Positions 26,261 through 34,140 of a stretch of DNA of 64,000 nucleotides are shown here, in pieces (within the stretch, counting starts at the first letter, position 1; the number at the start of each line of letters is the position of its first letter). The notes below the pieces were generated by a model. The model was not told the DNA's origin, made no database searches, and worked only from the letters and a program-made list of their open reading frames with translations. The stretch is from Succinatimonas sp. UBA7265 (lineage in GTDB: Bacteria > Pseudomonadota > Gammaproteobacteria > Enterobacterales > Succinivibrionaceae). The DNA lies in the NCBI GenBank assembly GCA_002473165.1, contig DKSD01000059.1:1-64000 (forward strand). Reading direction: 5' to 3'. The translations under genes were made by a program, and so were the position numbers.

Positions 26261-26484
26261 CGGTCGCCTCCTATCTCAATTTTTTCCCCGTCAGGCAGCA
26301 CAAAGGCGCTCTCAAATCGGCACCCAGTGACCAAGGCGATGTCGTATAGATCGTCAAGAGTAAACACTCCTCTTTTGATCTTTTGATTGAAAGCCTGGGG
26401 AGACTTGTCCAGCCTTCTGGCCATCTCAGCCATACTCATATTTGATTTGACCGCTAAAATCTTCAACTGGTCATCTATTCTCAT
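26257..26484 (-). CDS. Small XRE-type HTH regulator of the darTG operon
   Basis: 75 residues with a helix-turn-helix at about residues 14-40 (MSMAEMARRLDKSPQAFNQKI) and a short C-terminal extension. First gene of the HTH-darG-darT operon. Probably an autorepressor acting on the AT-rich region 26485-26617, which holds inverted repeats. Small HTH genes heading such modules are common, but its target here is inferred from position only. Confidence 0.75.
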   Translation of the reverse strand: MRIDDQLKILAVKSNMSMAEMARRLDKSPQAFNQKIKRGVFTLDDLYDIALVTGCRFESAFVLPDGEKIEIGGDR

Positions 26485-26583
26485 GCCGATAAGTACCTCT
26501 CATTTCATAACGGCAATTATAAATATTTTTATTGATAAAATAAACATAATTATTTATTACTTACAAGAACCTGTTACCATCTG

Positions 26584-26613
26584 TTTCCACATAGACAGTG
26601 GAAATGTTTCCAC
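26584..26613. promoter_or_regulatory. Three-half-site inverted repeat upstream of the darTG operon
   Basis: TTTCCAC (26584-26590), 7 bp, GTGGAAA (26598-26604), 2 bp, TTTCCAC (26607-26613). About 100 bp upstream of the HTH gene start and just before the nuclease remnant. Could be the operator of the HTH protein; a GATAAAATAA block like those of the array also occurs at 26534-26543. Confidence 0.4.
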
Positions 26614-26617
26614 ACAG

Positions 26618-27046
26618 GGGTTTGCGGAGAACGGCGACCTCACGCCGCTTTTAAACGAAGTCAGCCGCCAGATTAAAAGCATACCTTCAAGGGGAGGCTT
26701 CTCAGGCTTTAACGAGCGTGCGCTGCAGCTCATCTTTTATTTCACCTTGAACAACGGCGGCAAAGGAGCGCTGGATACCAGGCTTGAGTGTGATGACGGA
26801 GATCGCGGGGCAACCGACATCTTCGCGCGCAACCTGAAAAGCGGCGGGCGCAGCCTGCTTTTGAAGCTCAAATACCTGCCCAAAGCCAAAGGCACGGACG
26901 CCGCGGTGGCCGCAAAACTTGAGGAGGCCAAAGCACAGCTTGAGCGTTACCGCAAGGCGCCTAATTTCAAAGACGTGCACAACCTCGACTGCCGGGCCAT
27001 AGTCTTTGTGAACGCCGAGCCCAAGGCGGTTGAAAAACTGCCCTGA
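26618..27046 (+). pseudogene. Remnant of an array-family gene (nuclease domain only)
   Basis: 142 codons that align from GFAENGDLTPLLNEVS to EKLP with the end of copies 5 and 6 (PD-(D/E)XK domain and invariant tail). The AAA domain and about three quarters of the gene are missing. The nuclease Glu is also changed: LLKLKYL instead of LLELKYL. The break falls right beside the darTG operon and its inverted repeats, so the operon may have entered here with deletion of the 5' part. The frame happens to be open upstream, but that part has no similarity to the family. Confidence 0.85.
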
Positions 27047-27110
27047 CGCCTGGTGCCTGCAAACAAGACACCGCTGTTTCTTTCGATCTGCCGTAATAAG
27101 AAAAAAAACT

Positions 27111-27120
27111 GATAAAATAA
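27111..27120 (+). promoter_or_regulatory. GATAAAATAA promoter-like element, array copy 6
   Basis: Identical to the element before copy 1, 23 bp before the ATG at 27144, although the two genes lie 17 kb apart. Confidence 0.4.
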
Positions 27121-27143
27121 AATATAAGCTTAAGGAGCAGCGT

Positions 27144-28901
27144 ATGAAATTCAAAAATATTGAAACCGGAGCCGTCACTCTTAAAGAGATCCGCGAAGAC
27201 AACCTGGTCTTTGCCGACAAGACCCGGTACATTGAAACGCTGGAAAATTTCGCCAGATCCAAGACCCCGGTATTCTTAAGACCCAGGCGCTTTGGCAAAA
27301 CGCTGTTTACCGACATTCTTTTTAATTACTACGACAAAAGTCTGGCTCCTGAATTTGAGAAAAATTTTAAGGGAACCTGGATTTACAGCCACCCCACCGA
27401 GTATAAAAACTCCTATTACTGCGTGAGGCTGGACTTTTCCTCTGTCACCTCAAAAGTCTCAGGGATCGCCGGAGGGCTGATCTCAGAGCTTTGCGGAGCT
27501 TTCAAAGATTTTTCTGACCGCTATCCTGACAAGGGCCTGCCGAAGGATTTTTTTGAAAAGGATCCCGGTGATGATCCGGCAATAGTCATAAACAAGTTCA
27601 TCTCCAATTTTCGCAGTCATTCAAAGTCCGGGGAATGGCTGTACTTCATCGTCGATGAATACGATCATTTTATCAATGAGGTGCTCTCCAAAGACCGTGA
27701 GGCCTTCCGCGATCTGACCTCAACCGAGGAGGGACACAGCGGACTGGTCAAACTTTTCTACACCTGCCTCAAACGCTACAGAGGCCCTGAGAAAGACAAG
27801 CCGATTGCAAGGATCTTCATGACCGGAGTCTCGGCGATCTCACTGGATTCAATGACCTCAGGCTTCAACATCGGCAAAAACATCAGCGCAAACCCCAGAT
27901 TCAATGCCATGGCCGGATTCACGCATGACGAACTCTCGCAGATCATCGATGAAACCGTGGACTTCAGCCGCTTAAGCGGGATCACCAAGGCTCAGGTTAT
28001 GGAGATCATGGAACAGCGCTACGACGGCTATCTGTTCTCTGAGGAGACTGCGGAAAGGATCTTCTGCCCTAACATGTGCCTTAATTTCCTGAGCGCTCTC
28101 ATTGACACCGGAAAGATCCCCAAAGCTTTGACCGACAGCAGCTCGGGCATGGACGCAGGCAAGCTCGGAGACATGCTTGACATTGCCGAGCCCGGCGTCG
28201 CCGAGGAACTCACCGGCGCCATCTTCAGGCGCGAAAGCATCGCATCCGGAGAGCCCAAAGATCTGAACCTGAACAAGTCAAATAACTTCGGCCGGGAGCA
28301 GGCGGTCTCGATGCTGACGTACCTGGGCTTTCTGACCCGCGATCCGCAGAAAACCGATGGCTCAAGCCAAGATGTCTGGTACCGCTGCCCCAACGAGGCC
28401 TGCTATCAGACCTTCCTCGACTGTGTGGCCGAACGCAGCGGCTTTCAAAGGCCGCACGGTATCGATCTCAGCGCTCTTTTGAAGAACGGCGACATCACGC
28501 CGCTTTTAAACGAAGTCAGCCGCCAGATTAAAGCCATACCTTCAAGGGGAGGTTTTTCAGGTTTCAATGAGCGCTCGCTGCAGCTCATCTTTTATTTCAC
28601 CTTGAATAACGGCGGCGAGGGAGCACTGGATACCAGGCTTGAGTGTGATGACGGGGAGCGCGGGGCAACTGACATTTTCGCGCGCAGCCTCAAAGACGGC
28701 GGGCGCAGCCTGCTTCTGGAGCTCAAATACCTGCCCAAAGCCAAAGGCACAGACGCCGCGGTCGCCTCCAAGCTTGATGAGGCCAAAGCGCAGCTTGAGC
28801 GTTACCGCAAGGCGCCTAATTTCAGAGATGTGAACAACCTTGACTGCTGGGCGATCGTCTTTGTGAACGCTGAGCCCAAGGCCGTCGAAAAGCTGCCCTA
28901 A
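27144..28901 (+). CDS. AAA-ATPase-like / PD-(D/E)XK nuclease protein, array copy 6 (type A, detached)
   Basis: 585 residues from the ATG at 27144 (MKFKNIETGAVTLKE), chosen because AAGGAG precedes it and it aligns with the other copies; the frame is open to 27030. P-loop RPRRFGKT, Walker B FIVDEYDHF, GVSAISLDSMTSGFNIG and the nuclease signature TDIF...LELK are all intact. The C-terminal module is the copy-5 type. It is separated from the five-gene run by 7.7 kb containing the Rpn and DarTG loci and lies 97 bp after the remnant copy. A strong terminator follows. Confidence 0.85.
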   Translation: MKFKNIETGAVTLKEIREDNLVFADKTRYIETLENFARSKTPVFLRPRRFGKTLFTDILFNYYDKSLAPEFEKNFKGTWIYSHPTEYKNSYYCVRLDFSSVTSKVSGIAGGLISELCGAFKDFSDRYPDKGLPKDFFEKDPGDDPAIVINKFISNFRSHSKSGEWLYFIVDEYDHFINEVLSKDREAFRDLTSTEEGHSGLVKLFYTCLKRYRGPEKDKPIARIFMTGVSAISLDSMTSGFNIGKNISANPRFNAMAGFTHDELSQIIDETVDFSRLSGITKAQVMEIMEQRYDGYLFSEETAERIFCPNMCLNFLSALIDTGKIPKALTDSSSGMDAGKLGDMLDIAEPGVAEELTGAIFRRESIASGEPKDLNLNKSNNFGREQAVSMLTYLGFLTRDPQKTDGSSQDVWYRCPNEACYQTFLDCVAERSGFQRPHGIDLSALLKNGDITPLLNEVSRQIKAIPSRGGFSGFNERSLQLIFYFTLNNGGEGALDTRLECDDGERGATDIFARSLKDGGRSLLLELKYLPKAKGTDAAVASKLDEAKAQLERYRKAPNFRDVNNLDCWAIVFVNAEPKAVEKLP

Positions 28902-28918
28902 GCCTGCTGCCTGCACGC

Positions 28919-28952
28919 AAAAAGGCCGCCCCGCAGGGCGGCCTTTTGTTTT
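28919..28952. terminator. Bidirectional terminator between array copy 6 and uspE-like gene
   Basis: GGCCGCCC and GGGCGGCC pair around a CGCA loop (28924-28943), with AAAAA on the left and TTTTGTTTT on the right. It serves the two convergent genes and closes the accessory island. Confidence 0.9.
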
Positions 28953-28962
28953 GGAGGTAAAT

Positions 28963-29862
28963 TTATTCAGCCTGCTTTTTGAGGCTTGCGGAGTTGACAA
29001 TAAAGACGTCGCCGCGGATCTGCTCGAGCACCAGCTCGCTGGCGCTGGAGTTTATGGAGCCTAAGAAGCTGGACTTGGGGTTCGTGCCCATGCAGACCAT
29101 GCGCGCGCCAAGGCGCTCGCACAGTCTGGGGATCTCCTCGTCGACGCGGCCTTCGACCACATAGGTGTGATCAAGCGGCAGGCCGTGCTCTTTGGCAAAC
29201 TCCTCGACGATGCGCTCGTTGATGTCCACGCGGGTGACGCTGCTGCCTGAGAGCATCTTCGACATGCCGGTGTCGCCTGACATCAGGCCGCGGTTTAGCG
29301 GGGAGACGCAGTTTACGACATGGATCTCGCCGTTGAAGCGCCCGGCAAAGCTCTTGGCCGATTTGAAGAGCGCCTCATCGAGCTCATGGTTGTGCGAGCT
29401 CTCCTGGAAATCTATGGCGATCAGGATCGCTTTGCCCAGCTGCGACTGGCTGCCGGCTTCTTTGACGACCAAAAGCGGCACCGGGCAGTTGCGCATGACC
29501 TCGCTGTCTATGGTGCTGACAAAGAGATCTTTTAAGGTGTTGCGGCGGTTGGCCGAGATGATCGCCAGCGCATAGCCGCCTTCAGCGCACTCGCGGCAGA
29601 AAGCCTCAGGCACTTCTTTGGAGAAAATGATCTTAAGCTCAAAGTGCTTTATGCCCGGGAAGGCGCGCTTTAAGCCTTCGAACTCGGATTTGACGCGCAC
29701 GGCGATGTCATCGCGGCTGCTGTCGTCAAAATCGTTTACCACCCTGACCGCGGTGACCTCGATCTCCGGGGCCAGGTGGCAGTACTGCGCCGCCCTCTCT
29801 ATGGCCGGCTGGACCTCGCCCGGCTTTAAGAGCACTGCAAATCTGTTGTCATTGGAAGCCAT
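28963..29862 (-). CDS. Tandem universal stress protein (UspE-like), copy 1
   Basis: 299 residues with two Usp domains (about 1-140 and 150-290), as in UspE. The second domain has an alpha/beta hydrolase-like nucleotide fold with MVCMGTNPKSSFLGSINSSASELVL, close to the G-2x-G-9x-G(S/T) ATP-binding pattern. Usp proteins help survival under stress and growth arrest; the precise activity is not known. Stands alone, convergent with the island's last gene. A second UspE-like gene lies at 38,902. Confidence 0.85.
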   Translation of the reverse strand: MASNDNRFAVLLKPGEVQPAIERAAQYCHLAPEIEVTAVRVVNDFDDSSRDDIAVRVKSEFEGLKRAFPGIKHFELKIIFSKEVPEAFCRECAEGGYALAIISANRRNTLKDLFVSTIDSEVMRNCPVPLLVVKEAGSQSQLGKAILIAIDFQESSHNHELDEALFKSAKSFAGRFNGEIHVVNCVSPLNRGLMSGDTGMSKMLSGSSVTRVDINERIVEEFAKEHGLPLDHTYVVEGRVDEEIPRLCERLGARMVCMGTNPKSSFLGSINSSASELVLEQIRGDVFIVNSASLKKQAE

Positions 29863-30229
29863 GTTTTCTTCCTCCGTTAAAAAAACCGCTGCCGCGCGGT
29901 CAAAAACTGCTGATTTTCATCCCCGGTCGCCTGTTATCAGGCATCCCGGGCGGGATCTGTTCCCTAAAACCTTTGAGAGCCTCCGGCAGGATTTCCTGCC
30001 TCTCTTTTGTTTAGCTTAAGACTAAAAGCCCGTGCATTCAACGCAAAAAGTTGCGTTTGCTAACAAGATCAAACTTTAAGCGCCGCTTTATTGCGGATCT
30101 TGCCCAAAAAACGACACAGGTCGCAGAACGGTTATTTTCAGAAAACGGAACGCAAGTGTTTTTATATTGCATAAATTGAGATAAAAAGGCGCATAATAGC
30201 TCCGGCTTATTTGTTTTAAGGATTTTGTT
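29863..30229. other. Divergent intergenic region, uspE-like / modF
   Basis: 367 bp between two divergent starts; it must hold promoters for both genes. An AT-rich stretch with TTGCAT and CATAAT lies just before modF but the spacing (19 bp) is not ideal. Nothing else stands out. Confidence 0.4.
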
Positions 30230-31720
30230 ATGACCTCACGCACCATCTCCTGGGAAAACGCCGTCTTCAGGCTCAGCCGCGATCCGTCGCAGGACGAGGC
30301 GAGAGTAAATTTAGGCTCGCTCGCCATCGCCCCCTCCGATCTCATCGTGCTCATAGGCGGCAACGGCAGCGGCAAGACCTCCGTGGCCCGGGCGCTTGCA
30401 GGCGAGCTCGAGCTCGTCTCAGGCACCGCCCCCGAGAACTATCACCCGGTGCTCGTCTCCTTTGAAAAGCAGATGCAGCTCTTTGAGGCCGACTACAACA
30501 TGCGCAACTCGGACGCGACGACGGCCAAGGAGGAGATCGGCATCACCCCTGCCGATCTGCTCCAGGGCGCTGATCCGGCCGTGCGCGCCGAGGTGGTGTC
30601 AGGCATGGGGCTTGAGGACCTCATGGACAAGCCGCTGCGCACGCTCTCAGGCGGCGAGGGGCGCAAGGCCTTGCTGGCCCAGGCTTTGTGCGCAAAGCCG
30701 AACCTCATCGTGTTCGACACCCCTTTTGACGCGCTGGACGTGCAGACGCGCAAGGCGCTTTTGGGGCTTATCAACGAGATCCACGAGCGCTACGCTACCC
30801 CGACGGTGCTCATCGTCAACCGCCCCTCGGAGATCCCGGACACCCTCACGAAGATGGGCATCATCCGGCACCTGGGGATCACCCGCCTGGACACGCGCGA
30901 GGAGATCGAGGCCGATCCCGACGCCCGCGTGCTTCTAGGCTACGCCTCAGTCCCGGATGTGAATCTGCCGCGCACGCCGGCGCGCTTTGCCTTAAAGCCT
31001 TTTGGCGACGGCCCTATAGTGCAGCTGCGCGACATCCATATCGAATACCAGCGCGTGATCTTCGATCACTTCAGCTTCACCGTAAACCCGGGCGAGCACT
31101 GGCACATCATGGGCCCCAACGGCGCGGGCAAGTCGACGCTGCTCTCGCTCATCACCGGCGACAACCCGCTCGTCTACGCCAACGACGTCACGGTCTTCGG
31201 TTTCCGCCGCGGCACCGGCGAGAGCATCTGGGACATCAAGAAATACTACGGCGCGGTGTCCGGGGCGCTGCACCTTGACTACCGCGTGAGCGCGCCGGCC
31301 CTGAACGTCGTGCTCTCAGGCTTTTACGACTCCATCGGCCTCTACGCGCACCCGGGCGATGATGAGGTGGCCTGCGCCAGGGAGTGGCTTAAGTTAGCCG
31401 GGCTCTCTGATCGCGAGCATGAGAGCTTTAAGACGCTCTCCTTTGGCCAGCAGCGCATGCTGCTCATCATCCGCGCGCTCGTGAAAAACCCGCCGCTTTT
31501 GATCCTCGATGAGCCGCTGCAGGGCCTCGACGGTTTCGCGCGCGCCCAGGTCAAAGCCTTTATCAGCTACATCATGAAAAACGGCCGCACCTCGGTGCTC
31601 TTTGTCTCCCACCACGAGGAGGATGTGCCCGAGGGCTTCACGAACCGCCTGAGCTTTGTGAAGGCAAAGCAGGGCGACGGCTTCGACATCATCCAGGAGA
31701 AGCTCCTGCAGAAGCTGTAA
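30230..31720 (+). CDS. modF: ModF-type ATPase with two ABC domains
   Basis: 496 residues containing two ABC ATPase domains in one chain and no membrane segments. First domain: Walker A GGNGSGKTS and signature LSGGEGRKALLA. Second domain: Walker A GPNGAGKST, signature LSFGQQRMLL and Walker B LLILDEPLQGLDG. Length and layout match E. coli ModF, a protein linked to molybdate metabolism whose exact role is unclear. No modABC genes are nearby. A strong terminator follows. Confidence 0.85.
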   Translation: MTSRTISWENAVFRLSRDPSQDEARVNLGSLAIAPSDLIVLIGGNGSGKTSVARALAGELELVSGTAPENYHPVLVSFEKQMQLFEADYNMRNSDATTAKEEIGITPADLLQGADPAVRAEVVSGMGLEDLMDKPLRTLSGGEGRKALLAQALCAKPNLIVFDTPFDALDVQTRKALLGLINEIHERYATPTVLIVNRPSEIPDTLTKMGIIRHLGITRLDTREEIEADPDARVLLGYASVPDVNLPRTPARFALKPFGDGPIVQLRDIHIEYQRVIFDHFSFTVNPGEHWHIMGPNGAGKSTLLSLITGDNPLVYANDVTVFGFRRGTGESIWDIKKYYGAVSGALHLDYRVSAPALNVVLSGFYDSIGLYAHPGDDEVACAREWLKLAGLSDREHESFKTLSFGQQRMLLIIRALVKNPPLLILDEPLQGLDGFARAQVKAFISYIMKNGRTSVLFVSHHEEDVPEGFTNRLSFVKAKQGDGFDIIQEKLLQKL

Positions 31721-31733
31721 AGGCAGGAAAGCT

Positions 31734-31763
31734 AAAAAGCCGCGGCGTCCGCCGCGGCTTTTT
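31734..31763. terminator. Bidirectional terminator between modF and proA
   Basis: A perfect 10-bp stem (AGCCGCGGCG with CGCCGCGGCT) with a very short central loop, flanked by AAAA on the left and TTTTTT on the right. The T-run abuts the proA stop codon. Confidence 0.9.
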
Positions 31764-33026
31764 TCATTTGCGGCAGAGGTAGTCGCCTTCGCAGACGTAC
31801 TGGTAGGTCGTCAGCGCCTCAAGGCCCATGGGGCCGCGGGCGTGCAGTTTCTGGGTCGAGATCGCAACCTCGGCGCCTAATCCGAACTGCCCGCCGTCTG
31901 AGAAGCGGGTTGAGGCGTTGACGTAGACGCAGGCAGAGCCGGCCTGACTTACAAAGAGCCTGGCGTTGTCATGGCTGTCCGTGAGGATCGAGTCTGAGTG
32001 CGAGGCGCGGTGGGCGCGCAGGTGCGCGCAGGCCGCGCGCACGTCGCGGACCACTGCAAGGTTCATGCGCAGGCTTAAAAACTCCGTGTCAAAGTCCTCA
32101 TCGGCGCCGGGCTTTACATTGTCAAAGCCCCGGCAGAGCTCCAGCGCCTTGCCGTGGGCGAGCACCTCGACTCCGTGCGCCTTTAGAGCCTCGAGCACTT
32201 TGGGCACAAATTCTTTGGCTATGGCCTCGTGCACGAGCAGCGTGTCCAGGGCGTTGCACGCCGAGGGCTTTTGCACCTTGGCGTTGACGATGAGCGGCAG
32301 CGCCCGCGCCTGATCGCAGCTTGCGTCTGCAAAGATATGGCTGATGCCAAAGCCTCCCGTGATCACGGGCACTGAGGATTTCTCGGCGCACAGGCGCTGC
32401 AGTTTCACGCCGCCGCGCGGGATGATCACGGAAAGGTACTTGTCAAGGCGCAGCATCCTGTCGACAAGCTCATGCTCGGGGCTGTCGATAAACCCGACGG
32501 CCGCGGGATCGATGCCGCACTCACTGAGCGCCTGAGCTATCAGGCGGTGCAGGCACGCCCCGGTCTTAAGGCTTTCGCGGCCGCCGCGCAGCAGGCAGAC
32601 GTTGCCTGATTTTAAGCACAGCGCGCTGATGTCGGCCACGACATTGGGGCGGGCCTCAAAGATCACGCCGACGACGCCCAAGGGCACGCTGCGCTTGCAC
32701 AAAAACAGCCCCGAGGGCACGGTGCGCCCGTCATAAATGCGGTTTAGCGGATCAGGAAGCGCCGCAACCTGCTCTATGCCTGAAACCATTTCCTCAAAGC
32801 GCTTTTCTGTAAGGTTCAGGCGGTCGACAAAGGCGCTCTCAAGCCCGGCGTCTTTGGCCTGTTGCACCTCATTGGCGTTTACCGCGAGGATCTCATCTTT
32901 TTGAGCGCGAAATTTTTGCGCGATCTTTATAAGCGCGCCGTTGCGCTGCGCCGTCGTTAAAGTCGCGCAGTCAAGCGAGGCCTCATAGGCCTTTTTTGCG
33001 AGGGTTTCAAGTTCAGCTGCGTTCAT
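31764..33026 (-). CDS. proA: Gamma-glutamyl phosphate reductase
   Basis: 420 residues. NADPH-dependent second step of proline synthesis, making glutamate semialdehyde from the ProB product. Aldehyde-dehydrogenase fold with VIFEARPNVVADI, KSGNVCLLRGGRES, and the catalytic Cys region KPSACNALDTLLVHE. GLGAEVAIST and LHARGPMGLEALTTYQY are the classical C-terminal motifs. Its start overlaps the proB end by 14 bp. Operon frsA-proB-proA. Confidence 0.97.
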   Translation of the reverse strand: MNAAELETLAKKAYEASLDCATLTTAQRNGALIKIAQKFRAQKDEILAVNANEVQQAKDAGLESAFVDRLNLTEKRFEEMVSGIEQVAALPDPLNRIYDGRTVPSGLFLCKRSVPLGVVGVIFEARPNVVADISALCLKSGNVCLLRGGRESLKTGACLHRLIAQALSECGIDPAAVGFIDSPEHELVDRMLRLDKYLSVIIPRGGVKLQRLCAEKSSVPVITGGFGISHIFADASCDQARALPLIVNAKVQKPSACNALDTLLVHEAIAKEFVPKVLEALKAHGVEVLAHGKALELCRGFDNVKPGADEDFDTEFLSLRMNLAVVRDVRAACAHLRAHRASHSDSILTDSHDNARLFVSQAGSACVYVNASTRFSDGGQFGLGAEVAISTQKLHARGPMGLEALTTYQYVCEGDYLCRK

Positions 33027-34140
33027 GCGCGCTCCTTAATGCCAGATCGTCGCGGTGCACGGCCACCGCGCCGTGGGTAAATCCCAAGATGTTTTCGATC
33101 TCATCGCTGTGTCTGCCGCGGATGAGCCTGAGATCGTCTGAGCCGTAGCGGGCGATCCCGCGGGCCAGCTCTTTGCCGTCGGCGCCTGCGATGTCGACGA
33201 TGGCCCCGCGCAAAAAATCCCCTTCGACGCGCACGATCCCCGAGGGCAAAAGCGACGAGCCTTTTTGCGAAAGCGCCCGGGCCGCGCCGGCGTCCACGAT
33301 GATGCGCCCCTGGGAGATCGTGGCGCTGGAGAGCCAGGATTTGCGCTGCAGCACCGGGTGGCGCGAGGGCTCAAAGAACGTGCCTACGCCCTCGCCGCGC
33401 GCCAGCGCCGGCAGCTGCTGCGGGTTGTTGCCCGAGGCGATGACAAAGCCGACGCCGGCGCTCGTCGCCACGGAGGCGGCGCGCACTTTCGTGGCCATGC
33501 CGCCGGTGCCCTGGGCGCTGCCGGCGCCGCCTGCAAGCGCGAGGATCTCAGAGTTGATCTCCGGAACGCTGCGGATGAGCCGGGCGTGTTTGTCCGTGCG
33601 CGGATCGGCTGAGTACAGCCCGTCCTGATCGGTAAGCAAGATCACTTTTTTGGCGTCGATCATGACGCCGATGAGCGCGGCCAGCGTGTCGTTGTCGCCT
33701 ATCTTGATGTCGGAGACGCTCAGCGCGTCGTTCTCGTTGATCACAGGGATGACATCGTATTCAAACAGCGCCTGCAGCGTCTCGCGGGCGTTTAAATAGC
33801 GCTCGCGGTTTTCGAGATCGGCGCGCGTCAGCAGCAGCTGGCCGATGCGCAGCTTATAGATGGAAAAGAGATCCTCCCAGATCTCAAAGAGCCGCCCCTG
33901 CCCCACGGAGGAGAGCATCTGCTTGTAGCAGGTGTCAGAGGGCAGCTTCGGGCCGCCCAGCGCTTCGCGGCCTGCGGCCACGGCCCCCGAGGAGACGACC
34001 GCAACCTGCCAGCCCTCGCGGTGCAGGGCGCTCACGGCCCGCACCGTCTCGAGCATGCGCTCGCGATCTAAAAACGCGGTGCCGCCGGTCAGGGTGCTCG
34101 TCCCGAGCTTAATGACGACGCGTCCGGGTGTTGCGCTCAT
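33013..34140 (-). CDS. proB: Glutamate 5-kinase
   Basis: 375 residues. First enzyme of proline synthesis, normally feedback-inhibited by proline. The amino-acid kinase domain (about 1-255) shows VVIKLGTSTLTGG, PVINENDALSV, GDNDTLAALI and LLTDQDGLYSADPR; the C-terminal PUA domain (about 275-370) contains DAGAARAL and IARYGSDDLRLIRG. Its ATG overlaps the frsA stop by 4 bp and its end overlaps proA, so the three are cotranslated. Confidence 0.97.
   Translation of the reverse strand: MSATPGRVVIKLGTSTLTGGTAFLDRERMLETVRAVSALHREGWQVAVVSSGAVAAGREALGGPKLPSDTCYKQMLSSVGQGRLFEIWEDLFSIYKLRIGQLLLTRADLENRERYLNARETLQALFEYDVIPVINENDALSVSDIKIGDNDTLAALIGVMIDAKKVILLTDQDGLYSADPRTDKHARLIRSVPEINSEILALAGGAGSAQGTGGMATKVRAASVATSAGVGFVIASGNNPQQLPALARGEGVGTFFEPSRHPVLQRKSWLSSATISQGRIIVDAGAARALSQKGSSLLPSGIVRVEGDFLRGAIVDIAGADGKELARGIARYGSDDLRLIRGRHSDEIENILGFTHGAVAVHRDDLALRSAHERS

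Noticed and set aside
10355..28901. The AAA/PD-(D/E)XK genes as insertion sequences
   Set aside because: No terminal inverted repeats or target duplications; the repeated unit is a gene pair with its spacers, best explained by tandem duplication.
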